From assembly GCF_000759795.1 (NCBI RefSeq), contig NZ_BBMZ01000015.1, positions 1 to 64,000 of the forward strand: a stretch of DNA of 64,000 bases, given 5' to 3'. This stretch comes from Pseudescherichia vulneris NBRC 102420. Lineage in GTDB: Bacteria; Pseudomonadota; Gammaproteobacteria; Enterobacterales; Enterobacteriaceae. Positions 43,177 through 53,099 of the stretch are shown here, one piece after another (the first letter of the stretch is position 1; every line of letters starts with the position of its first letter). A program made the translations under genes and the position numbers. The notes beneath the pieces are model-generated. The model was not told the origin of the DNA. It made no database searches and worked only from the letters and a program-made list of their open reading frames with translations.

Positions 43177-44133
43177 ATGATGCGCGTTAGCACTCAGATG
43201 ATGTATGAACAAAACATGCGTGGTGTCACCAGTTCGCAGAGCAAGTGGCTAGCCTACGGTGAGCAGATGTCTACCGGCAAGCGCGTCAACCGTGCTTCCG
43301 ACGACCCTATCGCCGCCTCGCAGGCGGTGGTGCTCTCTCAGGCCCAGGCGCAGAACAGCCAGTATCAGCTGGCCCGCACCTTCGCAACGCAGAAAGTCTC
43401 GCTGGAAGACAGCATCCTGGATCAGGTCTCTACCGCGATCCAGTCGGCCCAGTCCAAGGTCATTAACAGCGGCAACGGCTCCCTGAGCGATGATGACCGT
43501 GCCTCGCTGGCAACCGATCTGCAGGGTATTCGTGACCAGATCATGAACCTTGCCAACAGTACTGACGGTAACGGTCGCTATATCTTTGGCGGCTATAAAA
43601 CCGAAAGCGCACCGTTCAATCAGGCCAACGGTCAGTACGGTGGCGGTGCGCAGCCGATTACCCAGCAGGTAGACGCCGCACGTTCAATGGTGATTGCCCA
43701 CACCGGCACCCAGGTTTTTGACAGCGTGACCAGCAACGCGGTACCCGAGCCGGACGGCACCGCCCCGGAAACGAACCTGTTTGCCATGCTGGACTCGGCC
43801 ATTGCCGCGCTGAAGACTCCGGTAAGCGGGGATGAAACGGCCCAGACCAAGGCGCAAGAGGTGATGGATAAAACCAACCGCGGCCTGCGCAATTCTCTTA
43901 ACAACGTTCTGGCCGTGCGTGCCGAAGTCGGGACCCAGCTTAATGAGCTGGACAACCTTGACACGCTGGGTACCGATCGCGCCCTGGGCCAGACCCAGCA
44001 GATGAGCGATCTGGTTGACGTTGACTGGAATGCGGCTATCTCCTCCTACACCATGCAGCAGGCGGCGCTACAGGCATCCTATAAAGCGTTTTCCGATATG
44101 CAGGGCATGTCGCTGTTCCAGATTAACTCTTAA
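43177..44133 (+). CDS. flgL: Hook-filament junction protein FlgL
   Basis: A 318-residue flagellin-like hook-associated protein 3. The N-terminal helix contains STGKRVNRASDDPIAASQAV, the C-terminal helix AISSYTMQQAALQASYKAFS. It lies 11 bp after flgK. Its 3' region ends in two hairpins; in E. coli the flgL 3' end yields the small RNA FlgO. Confidence 0.97.
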   Translation: MMRVSTQMMYEQNMRGVTSSQSKWLAYGEQMSTGKRVNRASDDPIAASQAVVLSQAQAQNSQYQLARTFATQKVSLEDSILDQVSTAIQSAQSKVINSGNGSLSDDDRASLATDLQGIRDQIMNLANSTDGNGRYIFGGYKTESAPFNQANGQYGGGAQPITQQVDAARSMVIAHTGTQVFDSVTSNAVPEPDGTAPETNLFAMLDSAIAALKTPVSGDETAQTKAQEVMDKTNRGLRNSLNNVLAVRAEVGTQLNELDNLDTLGTDRALGQTQQMSDLVDVDWNAAISSYTMQQAALQASYKAFSDMQGMSLFQINS

Positions 44134-44143
44134 TAAAAAGAAA

Positions 44144-44167
44144 ACCTGTCCGGTTAAATGGACAGGT
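44144..44167. terminator. First hairpin after flgL
   Basis: ACCTGTCC (44144-44151) pairs with GGACAGGT (44160-44167). On the minus strand the hairpin is followed by TTTTCTTTTTATTAAG, so it can serve as terminator for the MFS gene; on the plus strand it may form the 5' hairpin of an flgL-derived small RNA. Confidence 0.65.
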
Positions 44168-44184
44168 ATGAGCTCTCTTTGCAG

Positions 44185-44215
44185 GCCGCCCTCATTGACC
44201 GGGGCGGCTTTTTTT
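44185..44215 (+). terminator. Terminator of flgKL
   Basis: GCCGCCC (44185-44191) pairs with GGGCGGC (44202-44208), followed by seven Ts. The T-run overlaps the stop codon of the convergent MFS gene. Confidence 0.88.
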
Positions 44216-45425
44216 ATCCAACGTTGACTACCGCTGCGCGACGCGTACCGGCTGTCAGGCGGATTGTCAGGGCAATAATTCCTGAGACCGTCGCCAGGGC
44301 CACAACGCCAGGCCAGCCCGCCATAGTGTAGATTTTACTGCCGAGGGCCGAGCCAGCCGCCATGCCGATAAACACCATGGTAAACAGCAGCGCATTGAGA
44401 CGACCCCGCGCCTGCGGCTCCAGGCTATAAACCAGATTCTGGTGAGCCACCAGGCTCGACTGTAGTCCCAGATCGAAACCTACCGCCGCAATCGCAATCA
44501 CCACCAGCTGCATCTGGGTTGAGAGCAGCGGCAGGGCAAACATCAGCGCAAAGGAGAGGGTTACCAACGCCGCACCCAGCTGGGTGACTTTCGCTGCCCC
44601 GACCCGGTCGGCCAGGCCACCGGCCAGCGGTGCAGCCAGCGCACCCGCCGCGCCAGCAATCCCGAAGGTGCCTGCTACCGCGCTGCCCAGGTGAAAACGA
44701 TCCAGCAGCATGACTGCGAGGGTAGACCAGAAGGCGCTAAAGGCCACCGAGAGGAAACCTTGTGCCAGCGCGGCGCTGCGCAGGGCAGGGTAGCGCACCC
44801 ACAGCTGGGCGACAGAGCGCATCAGCGCCGGATAGCTGAGGTTGGAGTGGGTAGCAAAGCGCGGCAGCACCGCCCACATCACGACGCCAATAAACGCAAT
44901 GCTCGCCGCCGCTAGCTGGTACATCACTCGCCAGCCAAAGGCCGCCCCCACGAAGCCGCTTACCGTCCGGGAGAGCAGGATCCCCAGCAGCAGGCCGGTC
45001 ATCACGGTGCCGACGGTTTTTCCCTGTTTACCTTCCGGGGCAAGGATCGCGGCGGCAGGTACGATATCCTGCGCCATCGTGGCGGCCATCCCCAGCAGCA
45101 GGCTTACCGCCAGCAGGGTATTGAGATGGCTGGTCAGGCTACAGGCCAGCAGGAAGAGGGCCAGCGCGGCACATTTCACCAGGATCAGCATTCGGCGATC
45201 GTAGCGGTCCCCCAGCGGCAGCAGGAACAGAATGCCCAGCGCGTAGCCCGCCTGAGTCAGCGTCGGCACGAGCCCCATGCCGTTAACGGTTAAATGGAGA
45301 TCGCGACCCATCAGCGGCAGCAGAGGCTGAGCATAATAGATGGCGGCAACGCTGAATCCGGCTCCCATCGCCAGGATAAAGATAATCCAGCGCGGTACGT
45401 CAAAAGGTGATGCCTGGCGGTTCAT
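44214..45425 (-). CDS. MFS transporter, DHA1-type, substrate unknown
   Basis: A 403-residue major-facilitator protein with 12 hydrophobic helices. The A-motif between helices 2 and 3 reads LLPLGDRYDRRMLI. It resembles sugar or drug proton antiporters of the DHA1 type, but I cannot name a substrate. Start at 45425 (MNRQASPFDVPRW); a longer frame upstream covers the divergent regulator and is not credible. The gene and its LysR neighbour are not at this position in E. coli K-12, where flgL is followed by rne. It is probably controlled by the divergent regulator. Confidence 0.88.
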   Translation of the reverse strand: MNRQASPFDVPRWIIFILAMGAGFSVAAIYYAQPLLPLMGRDLHLTVNGMGLVPTLTQAGYALGILFLLPLGDRYDRRMLILVKCAALALFLLACSLTSHLNTLLAVSLLLGMAATMAQDIVPAAAILAPEGKQGKTVGTVMTGLLLGILLSRTVSGFVGAAFGWRVMYQLAAASIAFIGVVMWAVLPRFATHSNLSYPALMRSVAQLWVRYPALRSAALAQGFLSVAFSAFWSTLAVMLLDRFHLGSAVAGTFGIAGAAGALAAPLAGGLADRVGAAKVTQLGAALVTLSFALMFALPLLSTQMQLVVIAIAAVGFDLGLQSSLVAHQNLVYSLEPQARGRLNALLFTMVFIGMAAGSALGSKIYTMAGWPGVVALATVSGIIALTIRLTAGTRRAAVVNVG

Positions 45426-45504
45426 AATAGAGTCCTCAAAGGGGGTGTGAAGACATTTTTGCTGAAGATGGCGTGACGCGGTAGCCGGTCCAATGGTAAA
45501 AGAG

Positions 45505-45556
45505 CTATACGCGAAACGTATAGGCAAAAATAAAATGAAGCGAACTGAACGTATAG
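45505..45556. promoter_or_regulatory. Candidate operator of the MFS/LysR pair
   Basis: CTATACG-CGAAA-CGTATAG (45505-45523) is a perfect inverted repeat in the divergent gap. A third copy, CGTATAG (45550-45556), lies 33 bp further, about three helical turns, just inside the regulator gene. Such a set suits a LysR-type regulator that controls both itself and the transporter. Inferred from sequence only. Confidence 0.6.
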
Positions 45557-46470
45557 ACAGGGTCGATCTGATGCACACTTTTGTCCGCATCGTTGAGAGC
45601 GGCTCCCTGTCTGCCGCCGCGAGGCTGCTGGAAACCACCCAGGCTACGGTAAGCCGTCGTCTTCAGTCGCTGGAGGCGCTGCTAGGGGTCAAGCTGATCC
45701 TGCGCACCACCCACGCCATGAAGCTGACTGATGACGGCGAACGCTGCTTCCAGCATGCGAGGCGGCTGCTTTCGGCCTGGTCCACCCTTGAGGATGAGGT
45801 AAGTCACGCCGGAGATGAACCGGTCGGTACGCTGCGGGTGCGCGCTCCGCACGCCTTCGGCCAGGAGCAACTGCTCGCGCCGCTGACCCGCTTTCTGAGC
45901 CAGCATCCGCAGCTTTCGGTGGAGTGGATGCTGAACGATAAAAACGTCGATTTTCTAAGCGCTAACATCGACTGCGCTATTCGCGTCGGCGCGGAGATCG
46001 ATCCGAGTACGGTGTCGGTGCTGTTGGCGGAGGTGCCACGCAGCGTCGTGATTGCGCCTGCGCTGCTTGCTCACTCCCCAGCCGTGACCGGGCCGCAGCA
46101 GCTGGCGGCGCTGCCGTGGGTGGCGCTCAGTACTTTCTATCAGCACAGTATCAGCCTGACCGATACCGCCGGGGCGGTTGAGCAGGTGACTATTGCCCCA
46201 CGGCTCTATACCGACAGCCTCTACGTTGCGCGTAGTACGGCCCTGCAAGGATTAGGCGCGGTGATTATCTCAAGCTGGGCGGTGGCGGAAGATGTACGTG
46301 AAGGGAGGCTGGTCAGACTGCTGCCCGACTGGGAGCCGGCCCCGCTGCCGGTGCATCTGGTCTATCCGTGGGCACGTTACTATCCAGCCCGGCTGCGGGC
46401 CTTTTTGCAAATGATGCGCGAGGCGGTTCCCGGCATCACCGGAATGCGCCTTCCCGCCACCGGGGCATAA
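45535..46470 (+). CDS. LysR-family transcriptional regulator
   Basis: A 311-residue LysR regulator. The N-terminal winged helix-turn-helix is FVRIVESGSLSAAARLLETT followed by QATVSRRLQSLEALLGVKL. The remainder is the periplasmic-binding-like effector domain. It is most like the CrgA/DmlR branch of LysR proteins. The start is uncertain: ATG 45535 (MKRTERIDRV) is favoured because the upstream repeat looks like an operator, but ATG 45493 is in frame; neither has a good ribosome site. It is divergent from the MFS gene, which it probably controls, and convergent with rne across a shared terminator. Confidence 0.85.
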   Translation: MKRTERIDRVDLMHTFVRIVESGSLSAAARLLETTQATVSRRLQSLEALLGVKLILRTTHAMKLTDDGERCFQHARRLLSAWSTLEDEVSHAGDEPVGTLRVRAPHAFGQEQLLAPLTRFLSQHPQLSVEWMLNDKNVDFLSANIDCAIRVGAEIDPSTVSVLLAEVPRSVVIAPALLAHSPAVTGPQQLAALPWVALSTFYQHSISLTDTAGAVEQVTIAPRLYTDSLYVARSTALQGLGAVIISSWAVAEDVREGRLVRLLPDWEPAPLPVHLVYPWARYYPARLRAFLQMMREAVPGITGMRLPATGA

Positions 46471-46497
46471 AAAAACCGACCCGGAGGTCGGCTTTTT
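46469..46497. terminator. Bidirectional terminator between the LysR gene and rne
   Basis: CCGACC-CGGA-GGTCGG (46476-46491) has an A-run on its left and CTTTTT on its right, so it can stop both convergent transcripts. Confidence 0.85.
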
Positions 46498-46511
46498 ACT
46501 CGCAGAGCGCG

Positions 46512-49500
46512 TTACTCAGGCTGCTGCGGGCGTGTTGCCGGGGCGGTAGCCTGATGGCTAGCGCTATGGCCGCCCGCAGAACCTTTACCATCGAAATCAA
46601 ACGCCGGGCGAACCCAATCGCTGTGACGCGGTGGCTCAGGAACGTATTCCGGGGCCGGGGCACGGGTCATCGGCGCGGTGGCAAAGCTGTGCAGCGGCTT
46701 AGCGGCAACAGGTTCAGCGGCAGCGGCCGGTTTAACCGCCGCGGCAGGCTTAACGTCTGCTTCCGGCTTCGGCTCGACAGCGGGTTTCGCTTCTGGCTGC
46801 GGCTGGGCTTCAACCACAGGCTGCGCTTCCACGGCTGGCTTCGCCTCAACTTCAGGCTGGGCTTCAACTTCTGGCTTAGTCTCAACGACCGGCTCAACGG
46901 CTTTTACTTCTTCCACTTCTTCAGCGGGCTCGGCGATCTCAGCGATGTGCTCAGCAACCGGCACGTCTTCCGGGGCGATCAGCTGCGGCTGCTCGTCAAC
47001 CGGCGTCTCAATCGCTTCAGGATGCGTGGTGTCCACTGCGGCAGGCTGCGGCTCGCTTACGATAGCTTCCGGCTCGACGACGGTAGGTTCAACGGCTGTC
47101 GGTTCAACTGCTGTCGGTTCAACTACAGCAGGTTCAGCGCTAACGGATGCCGCAATCGGCTCTGCTACTGGCTCAACGATCGGCTGCTGGATAGCTTCCG
47201 GTGCGGTCTCAACGGTGGTCTCATCCTGTACCGGCTCGATGTTCTGAGCGACCGGGTAGCGGATCCACACTTTACCTGACGCCATTTCCGGCGATGCACA
47301 GGCTACGGTCAGCGGCATCGGGGACTGGGTCGGGTAGCGCTCGTCACGGTAGCGACGACGGCGCTGGCCGCTGACGCGCAGGTGACGCGGCGAACGACGT
47401 GAGCGACGCGGCATCCCGGCGTTATCACGATTCTCGCTGGACTCTTCCTGCTCCTGAACCGGCTGCTCAACAACCGCAGGCAGATCGACCTTCGCCAGCT
47501 CGGTATGAGATGCCTGGGCATCCGTCATCGGCGTCGCGGCAGCGATCTCATCAACAGCAGCATCGGCGGACGGTGCAGACTCAAAACGCACCTTCTGGCT
47601 CAGCTGGCGCTGTTTACGGCGCGGCATCACCTGAACGCGATCGTCCTGTTCCACTTCGACTTCCGGGGCTGGCTGCTCTTCGCGGTTCAGCACTTTAACT
47701 TCTTGCTGAGCCTGACGTTTCTCGTCGTTACGGCGACGGTTGCGCTCGCGGCGTGACTGCTGCTGCTCATCGCGGGATTTAGACTTATCCGCGTCCTCAA
47801 CAACGGCCTGCGGCTGGCGGACTTCGCGGACTTCACCGTTCGGCTGCTGTTTTTCACGGCGGCCACGACGATTCTCGTCACGCTCACGGTTGTCGCGGTT
47901 ATCACGATTGTCGCGGTTATCACGGCCTTCGCGCGCTTCAGCGCCTTCGCTACGGCTGTCGCGACGTTCGTTACGATCGCCACGGTCTCCGCGCTCGTTG
48001 CGGTCACGGCGGTTGTTCTGGCGCGGCTTACGACGCTCCTGGGAACGGGCCGGTTTCTCTTCTTTAACTTCTTCTTCCGCTTTAACCTCTACCGGCTGGC
48101 TGGCAGGCTCGCTGGCGAACACCTTCTTCAGGGCGCCAAAGAGACGGCCCAGCAGGCCTGTTTCCGCCGGAGCGGCAGGCTGTGCAGCGGCTGGCTGTGC
48201 TTTTTCTTCAACAACCGGCGCAGACTGTGGCGCAGGTGCTGGCGGAATGTCAGGCATCACGAAGGTGGCCAGCGCAGGCTGTTCAGGCTGTTTGCGCTCG
48301 GCGTACTCCTCTTCGGACGGCAGGGCCATCGCCTCTTCATGCAGCTTCGGCAGCTTGTAGCTCAGCGTCGAGGTCTCTTCGCCTTTACGCACGCGCAGCA
48401 CGGAGTAGTGCGGGGTTTCCATCTGGTCGTTCGGTACGATAACGCACTTAATGCCGCCCTGACGCGCTTCGATCGCGCTTACCGCGGCGCGTTTTTCGTT
48501 AAGCAGGTAGGAGGCAATCGGCACGGGAACAATCGCGTGAACTTCCTGGGTGTTCTCCTTCAGCGCTTCCTCTTCGATCAGGCGCAGAATAGAGAGCGAC
48601 AGGGATTCGTTGTCACGGATGGTGCCGGTACCGCTACAGCGCGGGCAGACGTGATGGCTGGACTCGCCGAGAGACGGGCTCAGACGCTGGCGGGACATCT
48701 CCAGCAGGCCGAAGCGAGAAATATGGCTGATCTGGATACGGGCACGATCCTGGCGCACGGCTTCACGCAGGCGGTTTTCAACCGCGCGCTGGTGGCGAAC
48801 CGGGGTCATGTCGATAAAGTCGATAACGATCAGGCCGCCAAGGTCGCGCAGGCGCAGCTGGCGGGCGATTTCATCAGCCGCTTCCAGGTTGGTGTTAAAC
48901 GCCGTCTCTTCGATATCGCCGCCGCGGGTTGCGCGGGCTGAGTTGATATCAATCGCGGTCAGCGCTTCGGTGGAGTCGATAACGATAGAGCCGCCAGACG
49001 GCAGACGCACTTCACGCTGGAAGGCGGATTCAATCTGCGATTCGATCTGGTAGTGGCTGAACAGCGGGATCTCACCGGTGTAGAGTTTGATTTTGCTGCT
49101 GAAGTCAGGACGGCCCAGCGCAGCAATATGCTGGCGTGCCATCTCCATCACTTTCGGGTTGTCGATGAGGATCTCACCGATATCCTGGCGCAGATAGTCG
49201 CGGAAGGCGCGAACGATAACATTGCTCTCCTGGTGGATCAGGAACGGAGCAGGGCGGTTTTCAGCGGCTTTCTTAATCGCTTCCCAGTGCTTCAGGCGGA
49301 AGCTTAAGTCCCACTGCAGCGCTTCGGCAGATTTGCCTACGCCTGCGGTACGCACGATAAGCCCCATGCCATCCGGCATCTCCAGGCTTGCCAGCGCCTC
49401 TTTCAGCTCGGTACGGTCATCGCCTTCAATACGGCGAGAGATGCCGCCCGCGCGCGGGTTGTTTGGCATCAGAACCAGATAGCTACCGGCCAGGCTGATA

Positions 49501-49856
49501 AAGGTGGTTAAGGCTGCGCCTTTATTACCGCGCTCTTCTTTGTCAATCTGGACAATGACCTCCTGGCCTTCGCGCAGCACATCTTTGATGTTCGGGCGGC
49601 CATGGGCACTGTAGTTAGCAGGGAAGTATTCGCGGGAGATCTCTTTCAGAGGTAGGAAACCGTGACGCTCAGCACCGTAGTCAACAAATGCGGCTTCAAG
49701 GCTCGGTTCAATACGGGTAATTTTACCTTTGTAGATGTTCGCTTTTTTCTGTTCGTGTCCCGGGCTTTCGATATCCAGGTCGTACAGGCGCTGCCCATCA
49801 ACAAGGGCGACGCGCAACTCTTCCTGCTGAGTTGCGTTAATTAACATTCTTTTCAT
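46512..49856 (-). CDS. rne: Ribonuclease E
   Basis: A 1114-residue endoribonuclease, the scaffold of the RNA degradosome (1061 residues in E. coli). The catalytic half has an S1 domain ([20 protein letters not shown], from about residue 40), catalytic Asp residues in [13 protein letters not shown] and VIDFIDMTP, and the Zn-link CPRCSGTG (C404, C407). The C-terminal half has the membrane-binding helix [15 protein letters not shown], an Arg-rich RNA-binding part with tandem DNR repeats, a long acidic/proline repeat region, and the conserved PNPase-binding tail ending with [15 protein letters not shown]. The extra length lies in the repeat regions. Confidence 0.97.
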   Translation of the reverse strand: MKRMLINATQQEELRVALVDGQRLYDLDIESPGHEQKKANIYKGKITRIEPSLEAAFVDYGAERHGFLPLKEISREYFPANYSAHGRPNIKDVLREGQEVIVQIDKEERGNKGAALTTFISLAGSYLVLMPNNPRAGGISRRIEGDDRTELKEALASLEMPDGMGLIVRTAGVGKSAEALQWDLSFRLKHWEAIKKAAENRPAPFLIHQESNVIVRAFRDYLRQDIGEILIDNPKVMEMARQHIAALGRPDFSSKIKLYTGEIPLFSHYQIESQIESAFQREVRLPSGGSIVIDSTEALTAIDINSARATRGGDIEETAFNTNLEAADEIARQLRLRDLGGLIVIDFIDMTPVRHQRAVENRLREAVRQDRARIQISHISRFGLLEMSRQRLSPSLGESSHHVCPRCSGTGTIRDNESLSLSILRLIEEEALKENTQEVHAIVPVPIASYLLNEKRAAVSAIEARQGGIKCVIVPNDQMETPHYSVLRVRKGEETSTLSYKLPKLHEEAMALPSEEEYAERKQPEQPALATFVMPDIPPAPAPQSAPVVEEKAQPAAAQPAAPAETGLLGRLFGALKKVFASEPASQPVEVKAEEEVKEEKPARSQERRKPRQNNRRDRNERGDRGDRNERRDSRSEGAEAREGRDNRDNRDNRDNRERDENRRGRREKQQPNGEVREVRQPQAVVEDADKSKSRDEQQQSRRERNRRRNDEKRQAQQEVKVLNREEQPAPEVEVEQDDRVQVMPRRKQRQLSQKVRFESAPSADAAVDEIAAATPMTDAQASHTELAKVDLPAVVEQPVQEQEESSENRDNAGMPRRSRRSPRHLRVSGQRRRRYRDERYPTQSPMPLTVACASPEMASGKVWIRYPVAQNIEPVQDETTVETAPEAIQQPIVEPVAEPIAASVSAEPAVVEPTAVEPTAVEPTVVEPEAIVSEPQPAAVDTTHPEAIETPVDEQPQLIAPEDVPVAEHIAEIAEPAEEVEEVKAVEPVVETKPEVEAQPEVEAKPAVEAQPVVEAQPQPEAKPAVEPKPEADVKPAAAVKPAAAAEPVAAKPLHSFATAPMTRAPAPEYVPEPPRHSDWVRPAFDFDGKGSAGGHSASHQATAPATRPQQPE
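46730..47150. repeat. In-gene repeats in the RNase E tail
   Basis: Imperfect tandem repeats encode [18 protein letters not shown] and a run of EA-K/Q-P-x-V-E units. A second repeat at about 47887-47935 (18-bp unit TTGTCGCGGTTATCACGA) encodes [11 protein letters not shown]. These are low-complexity parts of the degradosome scaffold, not CRISPR or mobile DNA. Confidence 0.8.
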
Positions 49857-50423
49857 CGTAACTTACTCATTATTCTTACATTGACGACTAGGCTGCGGGC
49901 ATAGTTAACGCCTTTCCGGGGTGAACCGATGGCCTCGTGTCTGTTCACGTCGCCAACCTCACGGTTATCGCACGCTTAAGAGGCGCAGAGTGTCGGTTGC
50001 CTGTATTTCATACGGAAAAACAGCGCAATTATCAGGGGAACTGCCTGGGTATTACTCTCCAGGGTCGATCCCTCTACCGGTAAGGACTGCAACCCGCAGC
50101 CCGCTAAGTGCCTGAAGGATCAATACGTCTTACGCCATTGCTGCGTGGATGATCGGACAGGCAAAACTGGTCATTCCGCAAATTTCCTTGTTTAACAAGA
50201 TTCAAGCGGAAAACAGCCTCATTATTCCTTGCTAAATCTGTTATAGCAAGATGACTTTTGCCATTTATCACCCGGTTACTAACAGTTTTTTCACGTTTGC
50301 CCAGGGATTGTTCTAAAACCCAGCGAAAAGCGTGATGACGGTCAACATGACACCGGTAGAGATAAATATAAGCACATAAAAATGAGTGGCGCGAATCGGG
50401 CAGGGCTTTTAGAATCGCCCCCC
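49857..50423. other. rne leader and rne-rluC divergent region (567 bp)
   Basis: No credible gene. In E. coli the rne mRNA has a leader of about 360 nt that RNase E itself binds to shorten its own message. Here a stem CTTGCTA / TAGCAAG (50228-50234 with 50244-50250) lies in the part that would be leader. I could not place the promoters with confidence. The right end holds the rluC promoter. Confidence 0.65.
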
Positions 50424-51371
50424 ATGAAAACTGAGACTCCATCCGTAAGAATTGTTGCTATCGCGGCCGACGACGCCGGGCAACGCATCGATAACTTTTT
50501 GCGCACCCAGCTGAAGGGCGTGCCGAAAAGTATGATTTACCGCATCCTGCGTAAAGGCGAAGTGCGGGTTAACAAGAAGCGCGTGAAGCCCGAGTATAAG
50601 CTGGAGGGCGGGGATGAGGTGCGTATCCCGCCGGTGCGCGTCGCCGAGCGCGAAGAGGAGGCGGTGTCGCCGCATCTGAATAAGGTGGCGGCGCTGGCGG
50701 ATGTCATCCTTTATGAAGACGATCATATTCTGGTGCTGAATAAGCCGTCAGGCACTGCCGTCCACGGCGGCAGCGGGCTGAGCTTTGGCGTCATTGAAGG
50801 CCTGCGCGCTCTGCGCCCGGAAGCGCGCTTCCTGGAGCTGGTACACCGTCTGGACCGGGATACCTCCGGCGTGCTGCTGGTGGCCAAAAAGCGTTCGGCG
50901 CTGCGTGCTCTGCATGAGCAGCTGCGTGATAAAGGCATGCAAAAAGATTACCTGGCGCTGGTGCGCGGCCAGTGGCAGTCGCATGTTAAAGCAGTCCAGG
51001 CGCCGCTACTGAAAAATATTCTGCAGAGCGGGGAGCGGATCGTCCGCGTGAATAGCGAAGGCAAACCGTCGGAGACGCGCTTTAAGGTAGAAGAGCGCTA
51101 TGCCTTTGCTACCCTGGTGCGCTGTAGCCCGATTACCGGCCGTACCCACCAGATCCGCGTCCATACTCAGCACGCCGGGCATCCCATCGCTTTTGACGAT
51201 CGCTACGGTGACCGCGAGTTTGATAAGCAGCTGGCAGGCACCGGATTAAACCGTCTCTTCCTGCACGCGGCGGCGCTGAAGTTTACCCATCCGGGAACCG
51301 GCGAAACCCTGCGTATTGAAGCCCCATTGGATGAGCAGCTCAAACGCTGCCTGAAGGTGTTGCGCGGGTAA
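50424..51371 (+). CDS. rluC: 23S rRNA pseudouridine synthase RluC
   Basis: A 315-residue enzyme that makes pseudouridine at 23S rRNA positions 955, 2504 and 2580. N-terminal S4 domain (DDAGQRIDNFLRTQLKGVPK) and a RluA-type catalytic domain with HRLDRDTSG (catalytic D144). Start at 50424 (MKTETPSVRI) as in E. coli; an upstream ATG at 50382 is in frame but not conserved. Confidence 0.97.
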   Translation: MKTETPSVRIVAIAADDAGQRIDNFLRTQLKGVPKSMIYRILRKGEVRVNKKRVKPEYKLEGGDEVRIPPVRVAEREEEAVSPHLNKVAALADVILYEDDHILVLNKPSGTAVHGGSGLSFGVIEGLRALRPEARFLELVHRLDRDTSGVLLVAKKRSALRALHEQLRDKGMQKDYLALVRGQWQSHVKAVQAPLLKNILQSGERIVRVNSEGKPSETRFKVEERYAFATLVRCSPITGRTHQIRVHTQHAGHPIAFDDRYGDREFDKQLAGTGLNRLFLHAAALKFTHPGTGETLRIEAPLDEQLKRCLKVLRG

Positions 51372-51378
51372 CGTAACG

Positions 51379-51425
51379 CCCGGCGGCGCAAGCTGGCCGG
51401 GCCTACAAAATCGTACCGCCGGACG
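51379..51425. repeat. REP units between rluC and yceF
   Basis: CGCCCGGCGGCGCAAGCTGG (51379-51398), CCGGGCCTACA, then TACCGCCGGACG form a REP between convergent genes. Confidence 0.7.
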
Positions 51426-51429
51426 TTAT

Positions 51430-52014
51430 TTACATCAGTAACGGATTCGCATGCTCCCGGCGTAACATCTGGCACAGCGCAATCAGCGGCAGCCCCACCA
51501 ACGTATTCGGATCCCGGCCCTCCAGGCGATCAAACAGCGCAATCCCCAATCCTTCGCTTTTAAAGCTGCCGGCGCAGTTCAGCGGCCGCTCCTTACGCAG
51601 ATAGTCGTTGATCTCCTGCTCGCTCAGGTGGCGGAAGTGGACGTCAAACGGCTCGCACTCGGTTTGCAGATGGCCGGTGGTGGAGTTATAGAGCGCCAGC
51701 CCGGTATAGAAGGTGATGATATTGCCCCGCGCTTTCATCAGCTGCTGGAAGGCTTTCTCCTCCGTTAACGGCTTGCCGGTGATCTCTCCGTCCAGCACGC
51801 AGACCTGGTCGGAGCCAATAATCAGATGGTTAGGGTAGCGCTCCGCCAGCGACTGGGCTTTGGCCTGCGCCAGACGCAGCACCAGGTGACGCGGAGATTC
51901 GCCAGGCTCTGGGGTCTCATCCACGTCCGGCGCGGCGCACTCGAAGGCAATGCCGAGTTTTTCCAGCAGCGCGCGGCGGTAAGGAGACGTGGACGCAAGA
52001 ATAATATTCGACAT
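51430..52014 (-). CDS. yceF: Maf-type nucleotide pyrophosphatase YceF (m7GTP)
   Basis: A 194-residue Maf/HAM1-fold enzyme; the E. coli protein hydrolyses 7-methyl-GTP, a housecleaning function. The N-terminal [15 protein letters not shown] motif and the catalytic Asp region [12 protein letters not shown] are present. Length as in E. coli. It is divergent from yceD. Confidence 0.95.
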   Translation of the reverse strand: MSNIILASTSPYRRALLEKLGIAFECAAPDVDETPEPGESPRHLVLRLAQAKAQSLAERYPNHLIIGSDQVCVLDGEITGKPLTEEKAFQQLMKARGNIITFYTGLALYNSTTGHLQTECEPFDVHFRHLSEQEINDYLRKERPLNCAGSFKSEGLGIALFDRLEGRDPNTLVGLPLIALCQMLRREHANPLLM

Positions 52015-52155
52015 ATTTTTTCCACCCTATATGGCATAACGAGGTCAGGCATTTTAAACTACAGGCCGCAATGTGTGCGAATAATTGGCAAAAGGCAATC
52101 ACAGACTGCCTTTTTCTTTGACTCCAGAACGTTACAAAGTTAATATGCGCGCCCT
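52015..52155. other. yceF-yceD divergent region
   Basis: A 141-bp gap. In E. coli the small RNA SraB is reported from this gap, overlapping the yceD leader. I see no clear hairpin-plus-T-run that would prove an equivalent here. Confidence 0.4.
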
Positions 52156-52677
52156 ATGCAAAAGGTAAAATTACCCCTGACTCTTGATCCGGTTCGTACC
52201 GCTCAAAAACGCCTTGATTACGAGGGTGTATACACTCGTGAGCAGGCCGAGCGCGTCGCTGAATCCGTAGTCAGTGTAGACAGTGATGTGGAATGCTCCA
52301 TGTCGTTCGCTATCGATAACCAGCGCCTTGCGGTTTTAACCGGCGATGCAAAAGTTTCGGTAACGCTCGAGTGTCAGCGCTGCGGCAAGACATTTGCCCA
52401 TCAGGTCTACACACAATATTGTTTTAGCCCGATCGTCAAAGACGAGCAGGCCGAAGCACTCCCGGAAGCGTATGAACCGATTCAGGTTAACGAATTCGGT
52501 GAAATCGACCTGCTGGCTCTGGTCGAGGATGAAATTATCCTCTCCTTGCCGGTAGTGCCGGTGCATGATTCTGAACACTGTGAAGTGTCCGACGCGGACA
52601 TGGTCTTTGGTGAACTGCCTGAAGAGGCACAGAAGCCAAACCCATTTGCCGTATTAGCCAGCTTAAAGCGTAAGTAA
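52156..52677 (+). CDS. yceD: 23S rRNA accumulation protein YceD
   Basis: A 173-residue protein of the DUF177 family, associated in bacteria and plants with 23S rRNA accumulation. It contains a CxxC pair ([10 protein letters not shown]) and an acidic C-terminal half. It is always next to rpmF and is co-transcribed with it. Confidence 0.95.
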   Translation: MQKVKLPLTLDPVRTAQKRLDYEGVYTREQAERVAESVVSVDSDVECSMSFAIDNQRLAVLTGDAKVSVTLECQRCGKTFAHQVYTQYCFSPIVKDEQAEALPEAYEPIQVNEFGEIDLLALVEDEIILSLPVVPVHDSEHCEVSDADMVFGELPEEAQKPNPFAVLASLKRK

Positions 52678-52713
52678 CAGGTTTCTCCGTAGTAATGGAG
52701 TTACCGTAATTGA

Positions 52714-52899
<186 letters not shown>

Positions 52900-52907
52900 T
52901 CACGCTT

Positions 52908-53034
52908 TACTCAAAGTATTTCGCGTTGCAGGAAGGCGGCAAGTGAGAGAAGCCCCTGAGCATAGATAACTATGCGATTGGGGTGACCGAACGCAGCCAA
53001 CGCCCCTGCGGCGTGAAAGACGAAGAGTAAAAAG
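52908..53034. repeat. ERIC-type repeat between rpmF and plsX
   Basis: About 125 bp resembling an enterobacterial repetitive intergenic consensus (ERIC/IRU) element. The core has GTGAGAGAAGCCCCTGAGC and the partner GCGATTGGGGTGACCGAACG, which line up with the two halves of the known ERIC core. The ends TTTACTC and GAGTAAA are inverted. It is transcribed in the rpmF-plsX message. Confidence 0.75.
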
Positions 53035-53099
53035 CGTGAGGCTTAGTGAGGGAATCCCCCGTGTTTGCGGGGGTTAACCGAACCAGGCACGACGATACC

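Noticed and set aside
46730-47940. Tandem repeats that resemble a CRISPR or satellite at first sight
   Set aside because: They are in frame in rne, encode low-complexity scaffold repeats, and have no spacer structure.
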